Below, one piece after another: positions 1 through 23,094 of a DNA stretch of 64,000 bases; the first letter of the stretch is position 1; the number at the start of each line of letters is the position of its first letter. The notes below the pieces were generated by a model. It did not search any database. It worked only from the letters and a program-made list of their open reading frames with translations, and had not been told where the DNA came from. Position numbers and translations under genes: made by a program. This stretch comes from Apostichopus japonicus (Eukaryota > Echinodermata > Holothuroidea > Aspidochirotida > Stichopodidae): the NCBI RefSeq assembly GCF_037975245.1, contig NC_092569.1, positions 31,192,668-31,256,667 on the forward strand, in the 5' to 3' direction.

Positions 1-130
1 AAAACATAAGATTTTATGTGTACAATGTGTTAAAAATTTGACGGTTGGTGTCATGAGGTCATGAGGTCTTCTGTTGCATATATGAAGTAAAAAAACACTT
101 GGTCGAGTTATTAGATTAGGAAGGACACGA

Positions 131-400
131 CTAACTTTTCTTCTGTCCCACCTCCTTCTCCCTTTGTTCCACCCCCCCCCCCCCATCACTCCTCTTCTCA
201 CAGCTCTCTTCCACACCCTTTTTACTCCACACCTTTCTGTCTTTGTCCTTCTCCAGTTGATTCTCTACCCCGTTCCTTTAATCCTCCCTTTGCCCCTCCA
301 CTGTTTATCTCCTACCTCTCCTCTTCCCCTGTTGCCTTCTTCTCTCCATCCCTTGTCTACTAATCCCTTACATGTATCTCATTGTGTTCACCGTGCTCAT
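131..400. repeat. Pyrimidine-rich low-complexity tract
   Basis: The plus strand is almost entirely C and T here and contains a run of about 14 C at 171-184. The open frame across it is an artefact of composition (Pro/Leu/Ser). The rest of 1-1357 shows no gene beyond the repeat motif at 421-520. Confidence 0.7.
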
Positions 401-420
401 TAACCTGTATGTATTCTGTG

Positions 421-520
421 CGTGTTTGTCTCCATTCTGTTACTGTTACTTGTCATTTAGCCTCTGAAGAAAATCCTGCTAGGATCGAAACGTCAGGCCA
501 AGTTACTTTTACACATTCTA
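421..520 (+). repeat. Dispersed repeat with hammerhead-like core, copy A
   Basis: A block of about 90 bases recurs at 11100-11190. Within it, GCCT (460-463) is followed by CTGAAGA, a hairpin ATCCT-GCT-AGGAT, GAAAC, GTC and AGGC. GCCT and AGGC are complementary. CTGANGA, GAAA and a GTC cleavage triplet are the conserved core elements of hammerhead ribozymes, which are known from the terminal repeats of Penelope-like retroelements. One extra A lies before stem II and stem III would be minimal, so ribozyme activity is only inferred. Confidence 0.45.
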
Positions 521-1357
521 TTACACAGGCTCTCTAGTGGATAAGCAGTTTGCTTACAGTTTTATTTTATTTTCATTTTGAGATATTAGATTGTTAAAAC
601 AATGCATTAACGTCAAATGTAGCTTAAGATTTATCAATATCGTAAAAAGCCCCAATACCTATTGAAACATATTCAACATTCATTTTTGTATATTCTTTAC
701 TATAAAATATCACAACGAAAGAGCTACCTTAGGTCATCTTTCAAGACACATGCAATGTTCTTGTGTTATATATACTATTCTATTTTTTCTGTTGTACCTT
801 ACAATTACATTATGTACCTGAATGTGTTGTAATGATGTAACTGTTGTTGCATGCTGACCGAGTTATATTTTTTCTAGGCTGTTAACATATATATTTAAAC
901 CACACCGCACCAACGTTTTGTTCTCTCCAACATTTAAGTTAATTATTGAAGAAAATCAACACCTTTGACGGGTTAAGAGTAAAAATAAAAATGTTGGTAT
1001 TGACTAGATGTTTCCATTCAAAAATTATAGTTACTGGGAAAAATCATGACATGAAAAAAAAATAGGTCTAAATAATCCACTTTACAGTTTGGCTACATGA
1101 GTACGTTTAATTGGAAGATCCCCCTCTAGTTGCTTCAAATATATGTTTATCAATATTTCATATACATTCGCTAATATTAACGCAATCATTTATTCAATAA
1201 TACTTCGTTGTCGGAATGTTATTAACTTTCACTTATATTCTTCATCTTTTTTTCCCACTTCTTCTATGTATTTATTTCGGTTACATAGTAGCCTATGCAG
1301 TTCCTAACCATTAGTGTTATTGAAAAGGAATATTCATGTGAAATTGTCTATTGCCAA

Positions 1358-1757
1358 TCAAATATAAGTTAAAAAAGATCTTATAATTTTCGAGTGTCGT
1401 TTACGCCACCATGTACATATAGTGATAATGTTGTACAGTGAGGAGTAGGATTTACTATTTAATATCAGAATAAAAAACATTCCCTCTTTATTAATACGTC
1501 CTTGCGCTTTTAATTGCACAGGCGTTTGATGGAAAAATCCCTTAGATGTTTCTTGTACCATGACAGTTTCGACTTTCTGGACGCAAGGTAACGGTACATT
1601 GCCTTTTTTACCACATTGGCGGCGCATTCGAATCAACTGATAATTAATTGGGTGTCCACGTGTAGTAGGAAAACCTTTCGCCTTTTGGGGAACATTTTGA
1701 TAAAAAACAATCCATTTTACAGGCTTGGTTTCTAGAACTACGTAATGCTGATAATCG
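1358..1757 (-). CDS. Candidate coding exon, unrecognised
   Basis: An open frame of about 130 codons with balanced amino-acid use (KPVKW, GHPINYQLIRMRRQCGK, VQKVETVMVQETSKG). It is preceded by a good acceptor (ATTTTCAG at 1758-1765), giving an exon start at 1757. The first 95 or so residues look protein-like. The tail after KEGMFF is AT-driven and may be intron read-through. Two cysteines sit nine residues apart. I do not recognise the family. A cystine-knot cytokine was considered but the spacing does not support it. It could be a 3' neighbour of the FReD gene on the same strand. Confidence 0.3.
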
Positions 1758-1771
1758 CTGAAAATTGCCAC

Positions 1772-4084
1772 ACGATTACTTACCGGTTATCCTTTTATTT
1801 AATTGTTTTGTATTGATGACGGTTCCAGAAAAGAGGGTTGATTGTCTATGAATACGTTAAGAGTTTAACCACTACTATCACAACGTCGACTTCAGCGTAT
1901 ACAAACACGCTCACACTTCTGGTCAGGGCGTGCTCAAATTGCATTTCAAGACGCACATTACCATTTTACGGAGATTAAAGTGGCCTCAGCTAGCTAGGTC
2001 AGGTGTCATATCAAAGGCATATAACGGGTAACCTTTGGCGTAGTCACTACGACTGATCTGATTGCCTTTGTCACTGAACAAACTATTTAATCCCGAATAC
2101 AGGAAAAGACGTAGCGATCATCCGTAAAATTAGGGCGTAACGGTTCCAAGTTATCTGTTCACCGTCGACGTTTAAAAAGTATGTTAGGTCCATGAAGTTG
2201 AATGGTGCGAAGGCGTTGCATCCACAGTCTTTCTCTCTATATTTTAGCCGATTTGAAGTTGAATTAATACCGAAGCATTATACATGTATATACATCACCA
2301 AATATTTTTGAAATGATAACGATTCTGTCAATACGAACCAGCAATTACCTGACGGTATAGATGAGGATAATACGTCAGTTTATTGATCTCTTTCTTCATT
2401 TAAAATAGTTGTCCTTGGTTATTGGATATTGCTTGCACATATTAAGGGAAAAGCAACCGTAGATTATTTCAAATATCATTTTCTTTCCTTTTCTTTGTAG
2501 TATTTGGCATCCATAACTGAACACAAAGCAATTTTATTTCAGAAATATCCGAGTGATATTGTCACTGGTGTAGGTGCTGGAAATGGGCTGGTGGGTTGCT
2601 GTCAGTGAAAAATATAGACATTAGGGCCTTTGTTATAATCTGTCCACTCTTTCAACTTTGTTTATTTCATGTTTTCTAACAATTGCTCTTTATATTTATA
2701 AAGACCGCACTTGTTTCCTTTTATATTTTTGAATGTTTTTATTTCTTTTATCTTAAGTTTAACTCCCATGCTTCCTATTTAGAAATTACTTGAAATGTAT
2801 TCAGGAAAATGAAGGTAGAGGGAAACTCCAAGGTTTGCAAGCGACAACAAAATTTAAGTATATAAAATGTTTTGTGATCTTAAAGAAAAAAAACGCAAGT
2901 TCTTTAATAATCAACAAAATTATATTATCTGTTGTTGAATACCAGGGATGTGGAGTCGGAATACAAAGGCCACTGCCATCCCGTGCCACCCCCCCCCCCT
3001 CCCACCTGTGCCCTCCTATTTCTGTTTAATTCTTGAAAATGACACTTTCCTTTGAATTTGTAAGTTTTAAGGGGATTCATGTCGGAATATCACTCATATT
3101 TGTTATATTTCAAACACAGTAGTACGCTTTAAATACGTGCTGGGGTTGGTGGGGGTGATCAGGTGGTATATCGAACTTAACTAGGAATTCGGAGAACGAT
3201 AATTTCTATAGTCGGGACAATCAAGCAGATGACCAAATGAACAATCTCTACATCATATTCGTACATAGAGGTAAGTGAGAAAGAAAGAAAGCTATGCAGA
3301 TTAATGGTAAGTTAGTGAATATGATTGAATACGTACCTTTGGCAAATATCTAATTAAAGGAGTCTTCCAGAATCCTGGTTATATATGATCAACTTCGCGT
3401 GCATGTAAACGCTTCTTTCATTATCGAAAGCAAATGTATCATCTAATTGTGTCAATGTTAGGATATTGATTCAGGAATAAGAAGGGGACATATTATGGTA
3501 ATTTCGGTTGGTTGTGTTGTCTGTGCATAAACCATTGCGCTTTATTCTGGAAGTAGAACTGATCTCTCAAACGTACTACATAAACATCCAAGAAAGTACG
3601 TCGAAACAAATACGATGTCGTTGCTAGTTAAGCGATGTCATTACATTGCCACTAACTTTTATTCAATATAATCGCAACATTTGGAATGGAACATGACTAG
3701 TCAGCATACTGATGTATTTTTTTAATATATTTCATTGCATAATTTCATTGTATTCTCAGTGCCATTATAACTGATAACATTTTAAAAGACAAGTTTGGAA
3801 TCCAATGCAATTATCGAAAACTATTGAAAAAGTGTCAAACGCCATCGAATTCGTTGTGCTGGCTGTCCCACTGGTAAAATGGTTCACCGTTGTTTTGTAT
3901 TTTGCCCCAAAATATAGTATTACCTTAGAAGGCTTATTAGTGTCTCTTTCCTTCACTTCGACCTTTCAAATACGCAAACTTTCAGTATAGCTTCGATATG
4001 TACTTCCTTATTTAATATATGTTATTATATTGCCAACCGTTTCCTGTTCTTGTGACCTTGAAGACTTCAAATCCACTACTTTGA
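1772..4084. other. Intergenic, no gene seen
   Basis: AT-rich sequence with a short C-run at 2988-2999 and no convincing exon on either strand. The 3' flank of the FReD gene just before 4085 is paralogous to 61080-61130, so the duplication of the gene includes its immediate 3' side. Confidence 0.5.
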
Positions 4085-17102
<13,018 letters not shown>

Positions 17103-18237
17103 AATTTCGGGTCTGTAGAAATGTCACGCGGAAATATATTCGATGAAGTGCAAGATGACAAATGGCACAGAGTCTCTCTTTAGGGGTGATCAACTCCCTA
17201 CTGAAATGACAGCAGTAGTGGTATGGATGTCCATTAAATCCATCATTTTATTTGAAATATGGTTTGGATTACAGGTACAGCTCATACGAGAAAATGCTGT
17301 ACATTGGCCTCTGTGTTAATTAGGCTAGTGGTCATGCGCAATCTAACTTAATATTATTTGTAGCTATTTGCATCTTGAACTTTCACTCTATATATACAGT
17401 AAGCTTCAGTTGCATAATGTTGAATTGTCCTTGTTCCGATAAATATAGCATAAAACCTATTGTATACTAATTGACTATCGTGTCTCTAGTTCCAAGGACA
17501 GCAGTGATATTGCAATTTAATAACTCTTAATGTATTTGGTTTTTAAAACGAGTATCGTGCTACTTTTGAATTTTATTACGTTCAGTGTGGTTTATGATCA
17601 AAGGTTTTGTAATTGTGCGTAGTTGTGATGTCAATTCTACCAAACCGATTAAAAGAGTAGGAATGCTGATTTACTTGTTCTGGTTGATATCATCCATATG
17701 TTTAAGAACCCTTTATGAGTGATTATGTTAGCTAAGTTACTTTGCTTTTGGTTGGAAGGCAAAATTAAAGCAGTGTCGAAAGGACAGGAAGTGATACTAC
17801 TAACCAACACTTTATAACATGCATGAACTAGTACAATACATATTATATACCGTGAAATGTACGGTATGATCTATTCTACACTATCAATATGTATGTACAA
17901 ATATCTAATTAACACAGTTTGGAACAGTCGAAGTTTGTCAGTGGTATGCTATATGAACAATACTTCCTTGTTTTATGATGTCTACGTCACACCCTGTTTG
18001 CGGAATCGAGTATCCTCACATCTGATTGAATAAACATGTCAGCTGTTTTGTTGGGCTTTCACTGAATTTTTAATATCTGTAAAAATTACATCCGTACTGA
18101 CTGTAGACAATAAAAAAAAATCTTTGTTATTTATATTAGATATTGAATCCAAAGAGCTTGTTTTGACATTTGAAAATGTACACTGATATCAGATTACAAA
18201 CCTCTCTTTTAATTAAAATGTTATTTTAATTTTGTAG
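17103..18237. other. Intergenic; upstream region of FReD gene
   Basis: AT-rich; no exon or repeat recognised on either strand. Confidence 0.4.
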
Positions 18238-18353
18238 CAAGAAAGGATCCAGGGGCTTTAAAACAAGTCAAGAATGCAGAGGAGAGACGAGTGGTCGAGG
18301 AGAAGGCTAGGCGTGAGACCTTATTCGTTCCCACGGCAGCAAACCAAACGTAA
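18238..18353 (+). CDS. Candidate terminal exon, unrecognised charged protein
   Basis: After acceptor ATTTTGTAG the plus strand reads ARKDPGALKQVKNAEERRVV, then EEKARRETLFVPTAANQT and TAA. The residue mix is coding-like and charged, suggesting an alpha-helical tail. An A13 run follows the stop by about 10 bases, so a 5'-truncated retroposed copy is an alternative to a true terminal exon. No upstream exons were found. Confidence 0.35.
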
Positions 18354-18681
18354 ACATTTTCTAAAAAAAAAAAAATAGTTCAGCTGAATTATTTCAGATG
18401 ATCTATAGCGATGCGCATGCTGCGAAACTACACTGCGATAACGATATTTGTTTTTAGGCCACTGCATATCTGGCTATATTACAAAATATGAAAGTTTATA
18501 TTGTCCATCAGTTAAGTTCGTCAAATGTATTAAAGTCCAGACATTGAACAATAAACAAGAATCATCATACTGGAAACTTGTAAAAGAGTACTACGTTTGT
18601 CTTTCTGATATATTATGTAAAAAGAACATGTAAAAGAATTTAAACAGGAAACAAAATCTGCTGATAATGATATCATATGAT

Positions 18682-19458
18682 CAGGGGCGTAGCCTACATT
18701 TTTTGGGGGCCAATTTATCCTTTTTTTTTAAAACACCCATAATTCAAATCGATAAGCTTGCTGGACGAGTTTAAGAGTCTATATACAGGAAAAAACTATT
18801 GAAATGAACGTAGCAAGAATATCGCTAAATTAGGTGACCTATTCTTCTGTCATCTATGCTGTCATTTCTATCGCGTGCCGTCTCATTCAGAACTCTACCC
18901 GCCGAAAAAGACTAGGATCCGATCTTGTCAGTTTTTTAACATGTTTTTGTTTTTAACCCGTTTACGCAGATAATATTTCAGTGGAGAAAATACTTGAGAA
19001 ATTTGCATCAGATGGCAATCGTCGGATAGCTCTCGCCTTCTCTTATTAGGCTAACTTAAACATTTACTAGATACAGTTGTATCATACATTTCTGGACTAT
19101 CTTTGTATCTACAAGCATCAGAAGTTGAAAAGTAAGACTACTCTGTACATGTACCTTGCTAATTTTAATGCATTATGTAGTATTGAATTACGTACTATTT
19201 TAACTCGTTAGCTTTTTGGGGTTTAAAAGTGATATTGAATGAGGTGTCTCAAGTTAGCAAAAGGCCAGGGAACCAGAATGAACATTCGGGAAGGGCCGTT
19301 TCCGGCCATCTGGGGGTTTGTAAAACCAAAAATTTTCTTGTACGCTCCGCGTCAACTGATGGTGGCGCTCCGCTCAGAGAGTCGTGCCTACAACTTTGAA
19401 ATTCCATATCAATCGCAAAAAGTGCTCCCCCCCTTCAAATTCCTGGCTACGTCGCCGC
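18682..19458. mobile_element. hAT-like non-autonomous element (candidate)
   Basis: The left end CAGGGGCGTAGCC resembles hAT terminal repeats; the right end CCTGGCTACGTCGCC is its approximate complement, diverged at the tip. G-rich and C-rich runs sit just inside the ends. No coding sequence and no clear 8-bp target duplication. Confidence 0.4.
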
Positions 19459-19689
19459 GAAGTGCATATACTGTTGGTTCTTTGTTTTTGCAATGGGGCA
19501 TAGTTTATCCCTAGTAATTAGTACAACGACATATTGCATACAATATGTTCGTGACAGTGTTTCCAAGCAAAACAGGAGATGGGAGGAAGGAAATGAAACC
19601 CGATGTGTCTGCTTTGTCTTACTTTTTTTGCACAAACAAATGGATAAACCGCTCAAAAATATTGTCATTCAAAACAAATTTCTCAGCGT

Positions 19690-20530
19690 TGCTGATCTGG
19701 TTGGTTACTTGCTGGTAGCAAAGGATACTCAGCCATGTTTTTGCGGGTGTGCGGGTGTCGGTGTGCGCGCTTCTCTGACAGTTGCGTGGGTCGGTGATAT
19801 CTCAAAAACGGAGTGATGGATATTTGTCATACTTTCTATGTAGATGTACTATAGTAAGAAGTTGTGCTTCATATTTGTTGGCACTGACCTTTTGAATATT
19901 AATGAGGTAATGGGGTCAACCGTAAAAATCTTTACATTGCAATAACTCCGCAACCGTAAGTCGGACTGTTAACAAACTTGGGATATTGTTGATGGTTAAT
20001 GTAGATGGAACATTAAGGCCCAAATTTTAAATTTCCACATTTAATGCCTTTTGGGACACATTCTTTGGGTCCGACTTTGTGGGCCCCAATATTTTTGGGA
20101 CCATTAAGGCCCACATTTTCTTTACATTGCAATAACTCAGCAACCGTAAGTCCAATTGTAGCCAAACTGAGTTTACAGTTGTTGGTTAATGTAGCTGGTA
20201 CATTTTGGCCAGGCAAAATCTCCGGGCCCGTTTTAGGCCGGATGGGCCCAAATTTTATTTTCACGTCAAATGCATTTTGGGTCACATTCATTGGGCCCGA
20301 TTACTTGTGGGACCATTTTGGCCCACATTTTGGAGGGTTCAGTTTTTTTGGGGGAAACTATATTTTGAGCCACTTTGAGCCAAATATTTTTGGGACCATT
20401 TAGGCGTAACATTTTATCAGGGCCCAATTTTTTGGGGAGGTGCCAAATTTTAAACTTGCAATAACTCCACAACCTTAAATCAGGTTGCATCTAAACTTGG
20501 AATACAGTTTTTCGTTGATAGCTGGTACAT
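19690..20530 (-). repeat. Hairpin-ended repeat element, copy A
   Basis: Begins at a hairpin (GGTTACTTGCTGGTAGCAA at 19703), then a GT-rich stretch, then tandem units of about 190 bases starting TTTACATTGCAATAACTC (19931, 20121, partial at 20455). The same family occurs inverted at 39470-40475, where the GGTTCCTTTTGCT/AGCAAGGAACC hairpin is at the right. Class unknown; a hairpin near one end is reminiscent of Helitron 3' ends, but no CTRR end is evident. Confidence 0.5.
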
Positions 20531-20904
20531 GTGGGCATAAATATTTTGCCATTGAATGATGACATACAACACATTAATATTCCACTTAGCAAGGAACCAT
20601 AGCGCCTGTTGTGCTGTTGTTTAACAATCGTTCCATATGCTGCGTATTGTAACAGTCCACGCAAAAAGAAGAATTTGAGTGATATTGATACTTCAATAGC
20701 TATTCCGGTTTTTACTATATTCAATATTAATATGTACTAAATCTCCGAATGATCCATTGCTACATAAATGATGACTATTCCCGCTAATTACAGGACTGAA
20801 TGTTTCCGAACCAAATCATTTTCCTTTAACTTTATATAAACGAGAGAGCATTCTTGGATAACTTTCAATACCACTTGTGCTGGACAGCAACATGAAACGA
20901 ATTG

Positions 20905-21156
20905 TAAAAATGTATGTATGTATGTATATGTGATCTTTCCGCAAGCAGGAACTCGCGAAAGAAGCCATGGAGGCTTATAGACTCGCAAGCTGACCGAAGC
21001 CAATCTCTCGGCACACATCCATTTAACGTCCATGTCGGGAAGTTGTTATTGAACAACACGATTGCCAGACGACACACATTGCTGTCGGCGGGAATCGAAC
21101 CGGGGATCTCATGACTTGGAGACGCCGGCGTTAACCACTAGGCTATTCACTCCGCC
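20905..21156 (-). mobile_element. tRNA-derived SINE
   Basis: The minus strand starts with a tRNA-like head (GGCGGAGTGAATAGCC) carrying an A box TAGCCTAGTGGTT (21145-21133) and a perfect B box GGTTCGATTCC (21101-21091), then an unrelated body and a (TACA)n tail (20930-20905). The body and short tandem tail distinguish it from a functional tRNA gene. Confidence 0.85.
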
Positions 21157-21287
21157 GTTATGTTATTTGAAGTTTCAAGTTTGAAGTAAAATGTTTGAAG
21201 GTTGAAGTAAAATGTTATTTGAAGTTTCATGGTTTGCTCTTGAGTTTCGTGTTGTATCTGAGGAACTGACCTAATAGTTTGTGTGTT

Positions 21288-21540
21288 AGAATAAGTAGTC
21301 CAGCCGCTGTAATTAATGAGCCTCAAATGGTCATTCCTCAAGTAAAAATGGTCCAGAAGTATAACATGGATAAATAGCAGTGATTCTTACGGTCATATCA
21401 AACTTAATTATTTGTTTGTTAGAATAAGTAGTCCAGCCGCTGTAATTAATGAGCCTCAAATGGTCATTCCTCAAGTAAAAATGGTCCAGAAGTACAACAT
21501 GGATAAATAGCAGTGATTCTTACGGTCATATCAAAATTAA
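21288..21540. repeat. 133-bp direct repeat, two copies
   Basis: Copies begin at 21288 and 21421 (AGAATAAGTAGTCCAGCCGC) and are nearly identical, so the duplication is recent. A short GAAGT-rich tandem repeat precedes it at 21160-21230. 21541-22322 shows nothing further. Confidence 0.9.
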
Positions 21541-22322
21541 GTTTGTGCCTTTATGTCTCCTGAATGTTATCCTTTCGAAGAAAATTGTAATACTGTGTTA
21601 CGTTAACACTGTCAATCGAATTATCGTCAAGTTACGCTGGCTCCTTTACTAAATCACAACATACCTTTCCGCCATTTAAGTCTGTTGTTCTTGTAATTTG
21701 CAAACTTTACGGTAGTTGACATTATAGTGTAGTGTTTGTGGGAACGATTAACGCAAGAAAAACAACATCCAGAATTGTTCACTGCGTCTCTTTTGCCTTC
21801 TGATTATGAAGTAAATAAAAGTTATAAGTAACATCAAGAAGTTAAATCTAATATCAAACGATTAACCAAACCGGAACGAAGGAGAAATTAAACAGACGCG
21901 AAGTCAACGTATTGACACTCCTGTTTAACTCTTTGCTTAGGCCTAAACTCGACGACGTACAATAAATTTGCCTTAACAAGCGTAAGGTCAATATTATCCT
22001 TAGATACTGCAAACTCTTCTATAGTCATCCGGTTCACGGGAAGTTGTTGACATGCTCACTTACAAAATGTCGAGAACTGTGTTCTAATTGTGACTTCAGG
22101 GACACGTTAGCGTAGACATCCATGGTAGTATTATATTACGGATTTAGTATTAGCCTCCAACAAGCTATAGTCATAGGACGTATGCACGTGCCTTCAGTAA
22201 ATACATATGATTAGTGTGTATATTTCTATATCGAATACGCACGGTACCTTATATTCTACACGGGATAACAAGTTCATGGATAATGTTGTTGTTTTAACTA
22301 CTGTCTACGCGTGCTGCACCAG

Positions 22323-22692
22323 GAGTTTTTATAATGGAAAATTATGGAGGCCGGAAAACGACGAATATATTGGGACTGACTGCTATCCCGACTCAAGGTA
22401 AGTGCCCTTATAACAGATTCGCATATCTAAACCTCCGGATTACGGTCTATCTGTCACAACGTGTAATTTAAATAATTTCCGTATGTGATATTAGTATCCA
22501 AACTGACCCTGGGTTTCTGCTCTTCCTCAATGAAATATTAGTAGTTAGGGATGAGCGGTCTTAGGTGGTCACAGCGACCTATCCTAATTGTTACTGTTGT
22601 GTTGATCAATGATTTTTTTTTTCAGATGCCCCCATTTCAGACAAATCCCGTACTCTTCATTATTCGCAACTTCATGTAGAATTAAAAGACAG
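22323..22692 (+). CDS. Two candidate exons of an unrecognised Cys-containing protein
   Basis: Exon a 22323-22397 (acceptor CTGCACCAG, donor AAG|GTAAGT, 75 nt, phase 2-2) encodes SFYNGKLWRPENDEYIG then TDCYPDSR. Exon b 22626-22692 follows TTTTTTTTCAG in matching phase and encodes CPHFRQIPYSS, FATSCRIKRQ, with a weak donor GTTACG. The YNGKLWRP start recalls von Willebrand C-type modules, but the cysteine pattern is incomplete. 22693-23094 holds only a short tandem ATATATAATACATCACC repeat. Confidence 0.3.
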
Positions 22693-23094
22693 GTTACGTA
22701 CAGTTTAGGCATTACTTTATAAAAATAGAGATGGCGATTAAGATTTCAGTACTTTAGTTTCCATGACGAAGCTAAGCTGTTTTCAGCAGGAGTTCATCAC
22801 CTTACTTTAAGTAGAGTTAGAGTTATTCACAATTGTTCTGGATAATTGTACTATTGACCGCTTCAATAAATGCATCTTGGTCAGTATAGTATATGTAGCT
22901 GTTTCGTTAAATCTAGACGTCAAAAACTTCTACCAAATGAAGTTTAATCAGGGATTTATTACCTGAAGCTATTACATACTTCGTCCAGACACTTTCGTGT
23001 TAGTATTAAAGTGAGAGCGAAGTCACATATTCAAATCAAATATATAATACATCACCACAACACCACATCACCACAATATATAATACATCACCAT

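Noticed and set aside
1358-1757. Possible IL-17-like cytokine
   Set aside because: Only two cysteines and no conserved core spacing; left as unrecognised.
19239-19514. 91-aa plus-strand ORF
   Set aside because: Lies within the hAT-like repeat and has no recognisable domain; treated as non-coding element sequence.
20013-20490. Gly/Pro-rich ORFs on both strands
   Set aside because: Produced by GGGCCC-rich tandem units of the repeat at 19690-20530.
21064-21156. A tRNA gene on the minus strand
   Set aside because: A and B boxes are good, but the 3' side runs into an unrelated body and a tandem tail and the acceptor stem is not closed; it is the head of a SINE.
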